In this document: positions 21,633 through 32,048 of the stretch, piece by piece
How positions within the stretch are numbered: the first letter of the stretch is position 1
Layout of the letters: every line of letters begins with the position of its first letter
NCBI GenBank assembly: GCA_008729055.1
Contig: SDUX01000005.1
Span: forward strand, 310,001-374,000
Direction of reading: 5' to 3'
DNA: 64,000 bases
From: Pyropia haitanensis
Taxonomy: Eukaryota > Rhodophyta > Bangiophyceae > Bangiales > Bangiaceae
Program-made: the position numbers and the translations under genes
Notes under the pieces: model-generated
Databases searched by the model: none
What the model was told of the DNA's origin: nothing
The model's input: only the letters and a program-made list of their open reading frames with translations

Positions 21633-22511
21633 TCAGTTCCGCTGGCCTTTTGGGCAGTCCTTAGCCATGTGTCCTTTCTCGCGACAGCGAAGGCAGAGTC
21701 CCTCGCGCATGCAGCGCTGGCGTTCGTCTGGCGTCAGCTTTTCGATCTTGATGCTGGAAATGTCCATCGGGACAACGCCCATCGTCGGTGGCTTGCCAGA
21801 AGTGCTGTTAACATTGCTGGTGATACGGGACACTCCAGCCTTGGCCGCTTCCACGCGCAGGGCGTCCGTCATCAGTGATTCAAGATCGGTGTACGTCTTG
21901 AGGCACAGTGCCTGCCAGATGTCGCGCTTCAGGCCTCGGCTATAGCGGTCGATCTTTTCCGCTTCAGTGATGTCCGGGATGTCCAAGAGGACGCTCAGGA
22001 AAGTCCTGTTGAACGTCCCGACGTCCTTGATTTGGCGCCATGAGTGCAGCTTGTCCCGTGCCGCCTGCGTCTTGTTCAGAGGGCTGAAGCGACGGATGAG
22101 CGCAGCCCGAAAGGTAGCCCAGTCGGGGACCGCCGTCGTCCGACTGTAGGTATGCCACCAGGTGAACGCTTCACCGTCCAGGTAGGTGCAGGCGATCCGA
22201 CACGCTTCGTCAGGGTCAGTCAGTCGCACATATGAGTCCATGTGCGAGCACCATGCTTCAATTGTCCCGGGCTTGCCAGAGAACAGTGCGGGCTTATTCG
22301 GCCTCGCAGTCGTCGCGCCTCCACTCGAGGCCTTAGCCTTGGCGTCGGACAGCTGTTTCTTGGCGTCCGCCAATTCAACCTTATGAGCCTCGAGCTCGGC
22401 GCTCATCTGCGAGACGAACGCTGTAAGTTGATTCCATGACTCCGCGGAGGGTGCGGTTGAGGCCGTTCCCGGATTAATCGGGCTTACAGTCGCAGGATTC
22501 GGGGGGTCCAT
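21633..22511 (-). CDS. gag: Gypsy Gag
   Basis: Starting at ATG 22509-22511 it is about 292 codons. There is a coiled-coil-like N-terminal part ([20 protein letters not shown]), then the retrotransposon gag core ([43 protein letters not shown]) and a CCHC zinc knuckle ([14 protein letters not shown]) five residues before the TGA stop at 21633-21635. The frame is open to 22652, but the earlier residues are leader-like and lack a better ATG. Pol lies in the -1 frame and overlaps the last codons. Confidence 0.95.
   Translation of the reverse strand: MDPPNPATVSPINPGTASTAPSAESWNQLTAFVSQMSAELEAHKVELADAKKQLSDAKAKASSGGATTARPNKPALFSGKPGTIEAWCSHMDSYVRLTDPDEACRIACTYLDGEAFTWWHTYSRTTAVPDWATFRAALIRRFSPLNKTQAARDKLHSWRQIKDVGTFNRTFLSVLLDIPDITEAEKIDRYSRGLKRDIWQALCLKTYTDLESLMTDALRVEAAKAGVSRITSNVNSTSGKPPTMGVVPMDISSIKIEKLTPDERQRCMREGLCLRCREKGHMAKDCPKGQRN
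21648..21654 (-). promoter_or_regulatory. Candidate -1 ribosomal frameshift site CCCAAAA
   Basis: On the minus strand the heptamer reads C CCA AAA in the gag phase, the X XXY YYZ pattern of -1 slippery sites. It lies at the end of the zinc knuckle, 12 bases before the gag stop. The -1 frame entered there is open and continues without a stop into protease, which matches the gag to pol frame relation. Confidence 0.7.
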
Positions 22512-22875
22512 TGCGTCCTGGGTGAGGTCCGCAACAATCAAATTAACCCAACAGATCCGGTTTGACTTACTCCGGCAGAGCACGGGGCAAGTCTTACAAG
22601 ATGTGCAAGTTAATTTGACCAAGCAAAATAGTGCTGCACCAGCTCTGGACAAGCGTGGCCGTCGTGGCTACCACGTTTCCAAAGATGGACAACACTATTT
22701 GATGGGTCACAAGCGATGCGATGAAGCAGAATTCGAAGACTCAAATCACGCAATCGGATTTTCCCGCCGGCCGCCGCGCACGGGCCCGAGTCGGGTCGTG
22801 CCGGATTTCCACGCGGGGGGATCAAAGGGGGAAAATCGCGTCTCTTGCACAGATCCTGGGGGGTGTTGCGAGGTG

Positions 22876-23517
22876 TCAGTCGGTGCGGCGCGCCAGCGTG
22901 CGGTGGTGATCCTTGCCACGCTGGTGGCGTTCGAAGTGCTCGACCGTCTCAAATTCGCGATCGCACACGTCGCAACGAGGGCGGGTCGCTGGACGGTTGA
23001 CCGTATTGCGGTGGCGCCGCGACCAGCGATGGTCGCGCAGCACTGTCAGGCTGTTGCAACGCACACCGCACGGCTTGCAAACGTATTTGCCCTTGGGGAT
23101 GGTCTTGGCGATCCGGCGCTGCTCTCGCTGCTCTGCTGCGCGCGCGGTCGTCGGTCGGATGTGGCCGATTCGTGGGGCCGGCGGCGCGATGTAGCGCCGG
23201 GCCGGATCCTGCGCGGGCAGCAGCAGGCGCCGGTTGGCTGGGACCGCCGGGCCTGACGTGGCCGGGCCCTTACCCTTGCGCGAGAGGGGGGGCTTGGATG
23301 CGGCTGGCGCCGCCGATGCGGCCGTCGCCGCCACAGAGGATGACGTGGATGCGCCCGCCGGGGTGCCACGTGCCGCCGCGGTGTCGCGCGCCGCCGCGGT
23401 GCCGCGCGCCGCCGGGGTGCCGCGCGCCGTCGGGGGGCGCGCCGTCGCCGCCGAGGAAGTCGGGGCGTCCGCCAACGCCGAGGAAGAAAATTCCGAACCT
23501 GATTTGGCACTCACTGG
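22876..23517 (-). CDS. Zinc-finger ORF in the gypsy leader (extra or captured gene)
   Basis: Between the 5' LTR and gag, on the same strand, an open frame of about 212 codons ends in TGA at 22876-22878. The N-terminal half is Ala/Pro/Thr-rich and contains about four in-frame 18 bp repeats (ARGTAA-type, about 23371-23440). The C-terminal part has two fingers, one starting CKPCGVRC and one starting CDVCDREF, both fitting C-x2-C-x12-H-x5-H as in U1/JAZ-type RNA-binding fingers. No ATG is present. The first codons follow a T-rich tract ending AACCCAG (minus strand, 23552 to 23518), so the frame looks like a spliced exon. Neither fingers nor this layout are part of the usual gypsy gene set. A captured host exon is the best reading; an accessory retroelement protein is the alternative. 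Confidence 0.7.
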   Translation of the reverse strand, partial: PVSAKSGSEFSSSALADAPTSSAATARPPTARGTPAARGTAAARDTAAARGTPAGASTSSSVAATAASAAPAASKPPLSRKGKGPATSGPAVPANRRLLLPAQDPARRYIAPPAPRIGHIRPTTARAAEQREQRRIAKTIPKGKYVCKPCGVRCNSLTVLRDHRWSRRHRNTVNRPATRPRCDVCDREFETVEHFERHQRGKDHHRTLARRTD

Positions 23518-23751
23518 GTTTCGACAATCAGTCGACCAAAAGAAAAAAAACCGTGACAGGGGCCACCAGGGCAGTGTCAGGGCAGTGTTCTTTCGGTGTG
23601 ATTCGTGGAACCCGCTGCGTTCGTATTACAATGCCCGAGGCACGCCGAACACAGGGGGCAGCACGAGTGCACAAACACAGGGAGGGCCAAATCCAGGACG
23701 GAATCGCAACGTCACCGCCAAGAGGAAGTCAAACTATCTGAAGCTACCACA

Positions 23752-24615
23752 TGTGAGGCACCACCCACACACGGGCAGCCCTCAACGTACTGGTGCCGGT
23801 GTCAGCAACCCGTGCAAGCCAATGAGGATGCCGGGCGCGGGGAAGGTGACGGGTGGGATGACGGTGATGGGGGTGGGGAAGAGGATGGGCGTGACGTCGG
23901 TGAGGGTCGAGGGGGTCGAAGGTACAGGAGGTCTTTGTGTCTCTGTCTGTGGTTGTTTTTCCCGAGGTCTCTCCCGGTGGCGCCCACACTCACGCATTAT
24001 ATACCCCCAGGGGGGCACCCAGGGTGCCCCAAAGCATGCAATTGCCCGTCGTGCCGGTGGACGGCACCAAAGCTCTCAAAACAAAGCATGGGCTCTCAGA
24101 ACAAAGCAAGGGTGGGCGTGTGCGCCCCAAGGCGCCCCACCCGAAAGCCCCAAACGGGGGGGGGACGGTGTGCGGCGCTCGTAGCGCCGCGCGGCTGGCC
24201 CCACGCGCCATTCGACCCGAAAAGCCTCAGAGGCGTGTAAGCAGACGCCAGTCTTCGGGTCGAATATCTCCCGTGGGTCAGCAAGTCTTGTCGCTCCCAT
24301 TGGTCCACGGGGAGATTGTTCCGGCTTGCTGACGCGTCAGAGATGTGGCTCGTCTTTTGGTCCGTTAGTCCGTTGATCCGTTGGAGACTGTACCCGTCGG
24401 CAGATGAGTCAGGGTAGTGTCGGTTAGCCAATCCGCGGCTCCCGTGCTGACCGTCCGTTAGTAGTAGATTATCGGACGGACACCGCGGCATGCCCCAGAT
24501 TACTTTGGAGTTGATGCGTCTTGGAAGGAGTTGGCTGAGAAGGACAGGGAAGGAGAGGCCCCAGTCCTTATCCCCTAGGCTCCAGTCTTGGGGATTTAAG
24601 GGGCATATCCTTACA
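23752..24615 (-). repeat. Gypsy 5' LTR
   Basis: 864 bp. On the minus strand it contains a TATATAA box (about 23997-24003), the likely promoter of the element. CTCAGAGGC and CGGACGG short repeats lie further upstream in it. Confidence 0.97.
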
Positions 24616-27600
24616 CACGGCTTTCCCTCAGCCGAGCGCTCAGTCGACGCCGGGGACCGAATGATCCACTGCTGCACAGGGTTGGTGTCCCTGCCCGTCC
24701 GTAACACCGCCTCCAAGGCCGCGCACGGTCCGGGCTTGGTAAGCCCGTCGGCTACGTTGTGCTCAGACTTAACCAAACCAACGTTGGAGATCTCGTTGCG
24801 CTTGTAGGCCTCCCGCGCTGCCGCTACGTCGATCATCAGCCGCCTTTCCGTAGTGTGGGACGCCCGCGTCACGACGTCAAACGTCTGCTTGGAGTCGGTC
24901 AGCATAAGGAGCGGCAGGTGCTGCCGGTAGATGAACTCCAAGTCGTGCTTAATGATGAACGCGGCATCAAAGGCGTCCGCAAAGGCGTATACCTCCCCAG
25001 CCATGATACTGCGCACCACTCGGCGAGCCTTCTTGCTCGAGTACGCCAGCACGTGGCAGCTGTCCGAGCTGTCGCAAAGAAGCACGACATAGCCAATCTG
25101 CGACGACAGGTCGTCGTTGTCAGCGAAAGACGCGTCAGCGTAAACGCGCAAGTGCAGCGTCTCCCGGTCGAGCGGGGTGTACGACAGCGTCAGACCCGAT
25201 GTGGCTTTCGCGCGCTTGATGGCCTTGTTTAGCTCCTGCACGTGCCGCTTGCAGAAGGATACAGGTGTCACCTGAGCTGAGCGGTTGATGGCACAGCATA
25301 GGTCCGGTCGGCTATGCGCCAGCCAGGCAAATCCAGCGCGCACGGACACGAACGTCTCGTAGTCAATGTCCAGCGCCTGCTTGGCTGCCGCGTCCACGTA
25401 CTTCTCCTGGCTGAGGGTGAAAGAGCGGGCCTCCCCTTGCTTGGTGTTGATCGTGACCCCGACGAACTCGAAGCAGTCCCACTTTCTTGGCTTTGCCTCG
25501 AACACGTTGAGGGTCTTGAGCGTCAGCTCCTGGAACCGCTCGTTGCCGCCGTGCACGAAGTCATCGACGTAGTTGCCTATGATCCCGTCGACGCTGTCGT
25601 CGTTCCGCTTCACGAACAGAGACGGGTCCCCAGTGAGGGAAGACAGCTCGAGGTCTTTCTCAGTATGCGCGGTGACCGTCACGTCCCAGTAGTCTCCCGA
25701 GTCGGGGATACCATGCAAGAGCAGGAGCACTTTCAGCAGCTCTCCCTCGGCCAGCCCAAACAGCTGCGCGTCGTCGTGGCGTAGCTTGAGGTAGATATCC
25801 CGCGAGAGCTTGTCCTTGCTCTGCAGGTAAGCTTGGTCCACGTCGTGCAGGAAGAGCCGGTAGCCGAGAACCGCACTTGTAGAGACGAGCAGTCTCGTTG
25901 AGCTCTGTCGTAGAGCTGACGCGCTGTGGACAATGAAAGGATTCGCCTTGTCCTTGTGCCCCTGGCCGACCAGGCGTGACTTCGGCATCTCTTCGTCCGT
26001 TCCCACCTTCTTAAACGCGTCGACACATCGACCACCAAGGATGGTGGCCCCCTCCGGCACCGAGGAGCGGGACACTCTCTCAAACGCGCCGCGTCGCAGT
26101 AGTCCTTCCGCCTCCTTCAACCGAGCCCCTTGGATGGCAGGGGACGAAATGCGCGGGTCTCCTGCTTTGAGGACTTCCGTTATGAAGATGTCTCCGGGGG
26201 TGATCAACTCCGCCGCCGCCCACCGGTACGCCTTTTCCCGTAGCTCCCCCGTCCGTCGACCGAGTTCGGCGACTAGCGTGTCTCCTCCAATGATGCCGTC
26301 GAGGATGGAGGCGACAACGTCATCAGAGGGAGGTGGGGCAGCCGGAACCGTCGAGCCATCATCCCCAGACACGGGGGGGGGGACGTACTCCTTCACCTTG
26401 TCGATGGAGAACATCTTGGCCTTCCCTTTCACATCCAGCCATACCTGCTTGTTGCTGCAGCTGACCACGCGGTATGGGCCCTCCCACTTGTCGACCGGCT
26501 TCTCGCGGTATGCCAGAACGTCCATTGCCGGGCTGATATCCGCGACAGCTGCTCGGGGCACCTGAGAGCTCAGCGCGCGGCCCAGTCGATCACGAGCGAC
26601 GTGCTTTGCCATGTCCACCCGCGCTTCCACGAGTGCCTTGCAGCGTTCACGATGGTTAGGGAGGTCCACCGCGTTGACCGGCATTCGAGGATGAATACCG
26701 AAGACGAGCAATATGGGTGATAGCCCGCGGGGGCCTGCCGTCTGGTTCATGGCCCAGACTGACATGGAGAGTGCCATCTTGAATGGCACTGCGGGATGGT
26801 CGGCTCGGACTCGCTTGAAGAGCTGCCGCAGGTACACATGGTAGCGCTCCCCCGCCCCAAGCGCGTTGTGGCTTTCCACGCCGGATGGACGCATCTTGAC
26901 GCCCGAGCTGCTCAGCAACGCCAGGAAGCTAACGGAGCGCAGCTGAGACCCGGCGTCCACGTGCAGCTTATCTGGATAGCCCACGAGTGGAGTGACCCAA
27001 ACGTCCATAAAGACGTCCCATACGTCTGCCGCCGACTGTCCGTTGAGGGCGGTGGCCGCGCTGAAGAGGGTGTCTCGGTCTACGGCATGTAGCACCGCCT
27101 TCTGCTCTAAGAACATGAGGTCAATGTAGACCAGACGGTTGAAACAGCAGTTCTCCTCAGGCAGCGCCACACGAAACTGGCTCGGCTCCTGCGCCAAGCG
27201 TTGGCACACGTCACACCCGGATGCCACGTCCTGCAGCTGCTTCAGAGTGTCCGGCCCCACGTCGGGCACGTCAGCGCGCTTCATCACGTTGTAGAGCCGC
27301 TCTGGCTAAGCGTGGAAGAAGTGCTTGTGGATCTTCTGCAGCTCCGGATACGTGTACAGCACATCAGGTCCCCACTCGTAGTAGGCATGGCCAAGCTTCC
27401 GTACCACAGGCAAACCAACGCCCTCGTTCACACACACCAACGTGTTCGTGGTGTTGTTGACGTACATCCGGTGCTGGTCCATAGTCTCCAGACCGAGCAG
27501 CAGCGGCACGTTGAGGTCGATGACGTCCACCGTCAGCATCAGGAAGAAGTCTTGGGCAATGGGCACTCGCACGTCCAGGGTACTTACCGACCGATGCCGT

Positions 27601-27863
27601 CCACCTCCAAACCGGAAGACGTATGGCCGTGGCGGCCCCAAGGACGTTCTACCAACGCCGTGTGCCACTGCGTAGGCGTCGGCTTGCTGCTTGCCGATGA
27701 CAGTCTTCTGGGCCCCCGTGTCCAGACAGGCGCCGTGAAACTCTGCAGACGGGGGCAGCAAGCTCAAGTCGGTCTTGTCGGCTGCCAGGCAGATATCGAC
27801 AGGGTTGGCCTGCCGGTCAGGTGGATCGGTTCGTCTTTGCTTGAGGGAGCGGCGACGGATCAC
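24616..27863 (-). pseudogene. pol: copia-1 Pol, one internal stop, 3' end cut by gypsy
   Basis: The frame starts at 27861-27863 (GTG overlapping the gag stop, ATG in the copia-2 relative). The protease motif is GACLDTGAQKTVIG. A TAG at 27306-27308 follows HKHFFHA at the pre-integrase region; the frame then continues for about 900 codons. Integrase carries CDVCQRLAQ, LVYIDLMFLE and SHNALGAGERYHVYLR. RT has LVGQGHKDKAN, LFLHDVDQAYLQSK and YVDD (25560-25571). RNase H has YADASFAD and GEVYAFADAFD. The frame originally ended ...EGKP-TGA exactly at the gypsy insertion; now it runs into the LTR for about 174 further meaningless codons. Confidence 0.93.
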
Positions 27864-29605
27864 TCCCTCGGCGGAAAAACCTTTCCATCGTGCTCGGCGC
27901 CGCGATCGGCCGACTGGCCCGTCATGTCAGTCCCGTCCATGAGCGCCTGGTACAAGGTGTCTTGCACTCCACCATCATCACCGGCAGCGCCCGAAGCCCG
28001 CTTATTCTCAGGCCAGTCGCCCAGCGCAGCGGCCTCTCCACATAACTCGTACAACACCTGGAGGACGGCTGCGCGCTTCGCGTTCCGCTTGACCTGGTAC
28101 TCCTGACGGCGGCTTTCTTACTTTGCTCCATTGTGCGGAGCGGGGCAGTCTTTGGCGGCGTGGTCCGGCTTGTCACAGTTGAAGCAGCCCATGAACGACA
28201 GCGGGTTGAACCGACTTGCCGTCTTGCCGGCGGCTCGGTCCATCTTACCCTTAGGGTTGTTGGCATACCAGCGCTGCCCTTCGTACAACACGTCCAAGGT
28301 CCCAGAGCTCGTGGCTACAGGCTTGGCGGTGACGGCGCCGTCTTGGACAAGTGCACGCTTGGCCTCCGTGCTCAAGAACAAGGCAGACTGCAACTCCCCG
28401 TACAGCTGTTGGAAGCCGAGTTGAGCGGTGGGGATGCGACTCAGCGGCTCAGTCGCCCAGGAGTAGCCCACAACGGCCCCCCTAAGGTAGTTGATGCGGT
28501 GAGCCTCCCCCTTGTGAGAGATAGGGAGCAGCTTCGAGACTTTAGCCACAGTCTTGTAGGTTTCCATCAGCGCCTTTTCTTCGGTCATGCCCTCGGCCAC
28601 AAAGTTGGACTTCCGAAGACTTGACAGGGTGTTCTGCGCCTGGCTCTGGTGGATCGCCGAGTGGTACTCAGATCGAATGCTCCTGACAGCATCAGCGTAG
28701 GAGGCCGCGGACGGCTCGAGCTCCGACAGGTAGTAGCGCTTAGCATCTCCACGGAGAAGGTTATGTGAGTAGCGCAGCTTCTGCTCACGTGAAAGGCCGA
28801 AGTCGCGGCCGACGAGGTCGTATTCTGCCACATAGTCGTCAAGGCACTCCTGCGCGTCTCCCGAGAACTTGGCGTGGTTGTCCTTCATCCGTAGCGATAC
28901 GCGGTGAGCCAGGTTGCTGTCGGCCACTTCGTTCATCGTCGTAGGGGCGTCCGCGCGCGCCAGCGGTTCACGTAGATACGTCGCCTGGCCGCCAAAGCTG
29001 GCCAGAGGCGGCAGGGAAGACGACGGCTCCCGACCTGCCGTCGGGGCTCCGCCGCTATAGCGCACGTCCTGCGGCAGTCCGAGCTGCTGCGCCGCATGGT
29101 CCAGTCCAGGTGAACCGCCGCCGTGCAGCGCATGAGAAGTCGCACGCGAAGGCCCAGCTGTGGCAGACGGACGGTCGAGCCTCGACGACAAGCCGGGCAT
29201 TGCGGGGGCGTCACCGTAGCGGCAGAGTTGTGCTTGGCGTTCCTCCAGGTTGTTGAGAACGCTCACGGCAAAGTTTTTGTCAGGCCCCGCCGGGTACAGA
29301 GTCGCAGCGAGCCGCTTCACGCTGCGCATTCCTGAGTCACCGCCAAGCGTGACGGCGCGGTCACGGAGGAAGTTCAGTAGGCCTTGATGCAGCAGTGGCA
29401 CACGCAACATTTCGGGGCTGAGTATCACACCAGGTGGGTACAAATCCGCCACCACCAGGCGCAACTCCTCGCCGTCCAGAAGGTCGTCGCCTGTCCCGGC
29501 TGCCAGAGCACGGATCGCCAGCACCAAGCCAAGCTGCATCTCCGTCAGGTGCTCAGTGGCGAGGTCCGGCAGGAAGTCGGCCGTCGTTGTGCTCGCGCCC
29601 GACAT
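27860..29605 (-). pseudogene. gag: copia-1 Gag with one internal stop
   Basis: ATG at 29603-29605. The frame runs 495 codons through a gag-like helical domain (FSGDAQECLDDYVAEYDLV, LSREQKLRYSHNLLRGDAKR) and a CCHC knuckle (CFNCDKPDHAAKDC) to TAA at 28118-28120. The same frame then continues for about 86 codons (VLYELCGEAA) to TGA at 27860-27862, where pol begins. The copia-2 Gag has an equivalent tail (VLFELC), so the TAA is a nonsense change, not the natural end. Confidence 0.88.
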
Positions 29606-30462
29606 GTTGGGCTAAGTAGCCAATACACAGGTCGGGCTGCGCCTTCCTGGCCAGGGGTGGCCTTGGTAGACGAACTCAAAGCGAGCTCGACGCAGCGGGT
29701 CACGAAGGGCACCTACCGGCTCAGCCTCTCCACTACGCTCAAGCCCCAAAAGAAGGAGACACGCAGCGGGACCTATGCCAGAGATCCCACAACGCACCAC
29801 AGTCCGCCCACGCTTTCGCGCGGGCAGGGGAGACGAACGGTCACGCAAGGGCCCCGTACAAGGTCGAGTGGCTGAGCCAACTACAAAACCTCGAGGTGCC
29901 CAAGGATCGCGCTCACCTCCTCTCTGCGGTCCCTGCTCCCGAAGGCGCTTTACCCGGCGTCGTCGCAAGTGCGCGGCGCCCCACGGGTTCGCAGGAAAAA
30001 TGGGCAGCCTTCCGTACAACGGAAAAAGGCCTTGTTGCCACCTCCGAGGGCGCACCCCACCTCTCGTGCGACGACCTGTCCGCTTCCTTGGCGTGTAGTC
30101 GTCGATCCGCTCCAACCTTGGGGTGTGTATGGCTAGGCGGGCACCTAACACACAAACGTAAACAGGGGGCAATCACAACGTACTGAAGTGACCTTGGGGG
30201 CCTCGACCGCAGACCTTACGGCCATGCACCCGCTGAGCACAAAGACTCGGAATCGGAAGTCGACAGCACACCCGTGGCGTCAAAGCATCAAACCCCCAAG
30301 GCCAGGGATACGACCGAGACCTGCCAACCTAGACAGGCCGGAGCCCTAGGTTGTGTAGCAGGTCAAGGTTAGCCCTGCCAATTAAACCAGTACGCCGATC
30401 AGAAACGCACCCCGCAGTCCGCCGCGTGAGAGGGCAATGGCTATCGCGCACGTGGGGGACGC

Positions 30463-30670
30463 GCCGGGATCAGTAACGCTCGCTCGGGGGCTCGACCACC
30501 CGCATACGCAACGCACTACCCCGACACCTCCACCACGCACGCGCGCCCTCGCGCTGTCACCTCCAGCCGCGTACGCGGCAACGAATGCCGGGATCAGTAA
30601 CGCTCGCTTGGGGGCTCGACCACCCGCATACGTAACGCACTACCCCGACACCCGCGCCACGCACGCGCGC
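30463..30670. repeat. Direct repeat, about 80 bp, 124 bp offset
   Basis: The stretch from GCCGGGATCAGTAACGCTCG to CCCCGACACC at 30463 recurs at 30587 with few changes. Confidence 0.85.
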
Positions 30671-30679
30671 TCCACACCG

Positions 30680-30880
30680 TCGTCGCCGTGCGCGTCGTCG
30701 TCGTGCGCGCGGTGCTCGCGCGCGTCGCCGCACGCGTCGTCGTCATGCACACGGTGCTCGAGCGCGTCGCCGTGCTCGTCGTCGTCGTGCGCGCAGTGCT
30801 CGCGCGCGTCGCCGCACGCGTCGTCGTCGTGCGCGCGGTGCCCGCACGCGTCGCCGGCGCGCGCGTCGTCCTCGCCAAAG
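30680..30880. repeat. 42 bp minisatellite, about 4-5 copies
   Basis: CGTCGTCGTCGTGCGCGCGG-type units recur every 42 bp, which in one plus-strand frame gives a 14-residue period (RVVVVRAVLARVAA). It adjoins the 5' LTR of copia-1. Confidence 0.85.
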
Positions 30881-30893
30881 GATAAATCGCGAT

Positions 30894-31302
30894 TGTGGAA
30901 ATCGGCGAGATGTTGAGAAACAAGCAGTGTATTCCCAACGACCCGCCACCACGTGCCGAAGCTCCCAACAGGGGAGCGTCGGCGTGGTGTCAAGTCTGCC
31001 GGCGTCGGCCGCGGCCGTCGCACCGGCGCACGGCCCGCGCAGATATACCCGACCCGCGCCACCCGGGCTCTCGGGCCCCCCCTCACCCGGGCCAAACATC
31101 CGCCGAGCACCCTCCTCTCGGGTGCGGCAGCACACGCACAAAACATCCAATCAAAAACAAAGGCAGTGCCCTCCATACAATCACAAATCTGATCCCAACA
31201 AACGACAAACAAAGCATGGATCCGATTCAAATAGCCATGCCCTCCGCATGGCGCCATCCATCTGAGCGCGAGGATGCGGCCCAGGTCGCCCAGAAACTCA
31301 CA
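30894..31302 (-). repeat. copia-1 5' LTR
   Basis: 409 bp, TG...CA, partner of 16827-17235; followed by target duplicate GTGAG. Confidence 0.95.
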
Positions 31303-31710
31303 GTGAGACGGGCGGGCCGGCGCGCGAGAAGGGGCGGACGTGCCGGGCTAGCCGGCGGGCCGCGCCGCGCTGCACCGCGGCATCCAACCAGGACGACGCA
31401 GATCGAGAGTTCTGATTGGGCCACATGGCGTCCCGCATGGGTGAACGAACGCTCATCCGAATTAACCACCCTTGCGGACGGGGCCAGGGATGCCAATTGA
31501 CGCAGTTTTAATTCTCACGAGGCTCCAACAATCGAGAAGAATGCAACGAGACAAGCCGGCCCGCTGTCGGCCACCCAGGCCGCCGGCGCGCCTAAGGAGC
31601 GGAGCGGTGCGGCTACCACACGGGTGGCACAGGCAGTGGGGAGGCGAAAAACAAAAAGAAGGGGGGGGCGGCCACGGCCCACGGACGCAAGAAAAAGAAA
31701 AGGGTGAGGC
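31303..31710. repeat. YR-element terminal segments in tandem (a-b)
   Basis: 31303-31380 (a) matches 31704-31781 and 36261-36330. 31381-31708 (b) matches the interrupted copy at 15316-16826. The order b-a-b-a, with the last a running into the long repeat beside the recombinase gene, is a tandem arrangement with a period of about 405 bp before the insertions. Such repeated ends recall the split direct repeats of PAT/Ngaro-type YR retroelements. Confidence 0.75.
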
Positions 31711-32048
31711 GGGCGGGCCGGCGCGCGAGAAGGGACGGACGTGCCGGGCTAGCCGGCGGGCCGCGCCGCGCTGCACCGCGGGCCAAACAAAAAGGCTCTC
31801 CCCCCCCGTGCGCCCGGCACCTCAGGGCCACCCCCCGCAACACGAGCTGAGCGCGTGGCCCGCTCGGTGTGGCCCGCCGGTCGTCGCCAGGCACCGGCGA
31901 CCGTACCAGTCCCAGGCAACGGCAGGCGCGCGCAGCACCACCCGGGCACGCCGCCAGCCGCAGGCGGACAGGCGGTCAGATGTGTCGGGCGGCGCGGGGA
32001 GGGTAACAAGTAACGCAGTTACCAGCTTGTTGCAGGCAAAATTAAGCG
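31711..32048. repeat. YR element direct repeat, copy next to recombinase gene
   Basis: Matches 36261-36597 from GGGCG..CCGGCGCGCGAG to CAAAATTAAGCG. Its right end overlaps the last codon and stop of the recombinase. Confidence 0.9.

Larger units (their letters stand above)
17243..24615 (-). mobile_element. Complete Ty3/gypsy chromovirus
   Basis: LTRs of 864 bp (17243-18106 and 23752-24615, TG...CA) with target duplication CACGG at 17238-17242 and 24616-24620. Reading the minus strand, the order is 5' LTR, a long leader with a zinc-finger frame, gag, pol, a polypurine tract (AAGGGGGGGGAG, 18107-18118) and 3' LTR. I found no difference between the LTRs, and gag and pol are intact, so this is a very recent and possibly active insertion. 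A primer-binding-site candidate (TGGTAGCTTCAGATAG) lies two bases inside the 5' LTR; I could not assign its tRNA. Confidence 0.97.
29606..30893 (-). other. copia-1 leader, unusually long
   Basis: About 1.29 kb separates the 5' LTR from gag, against about 445 bp in copia-2. It includes two tandem repeat blocks at its upstream end (listed separately). The 186-codon frame at 29612-30172 is Arg/Pro-rich, shows no family features and is probably not a gene. The bases next to the LTR (ATCGCGATTTATCC on the minus strand) resemble the copia-2 ones (TTCGCGAATAACC), a shared primer-binding-site candidate. Confidence 0.6.
16827..31302 (-). mobile_element. Ty1/copia retrotransposon copia-1, interrupted by a gypsy element
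   Basis: LTRs of 409 bp (16827-17235 and 30894-31302) begin TG and end CA, with the 5 bp duplication GTGAG at 16822-16826 and 31303-31307. All genes are on the minus strand: gag 29605 to 27860, then pol 27863 to the left. A complete gypsy element sits at 17243-24615, seven bases inside the 3' LTR. LTRs differ at about four of 409 positions by eye. Both gag and pol carry one in-frame stop, so the copy is probably dead. Confidence 0.95.

Noticed and set aside
23730..23751. Naming the tRNA primer for the gypsy element
   Set aside because: A TGG-initial candidate is present, but I could not match it to a tRNA 3' end without a search.
24096..24615. C-terminal extension of copia-1 Pol
   Set aside because: It is read-through into the gypsy LTR after the natural stop was split by the insertion.
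29612..30172. 186-codon minus-strand frame in the copia-1 leader
   Set aside because: Arg/Pro-rich, with no motif and no counterpart in copia-2.
30680..30880. CRISPR-like regular array
   Set aside because: Units are contiguous with no unique spacers, and the DNA is eukaryotic; it is a minisatellite.
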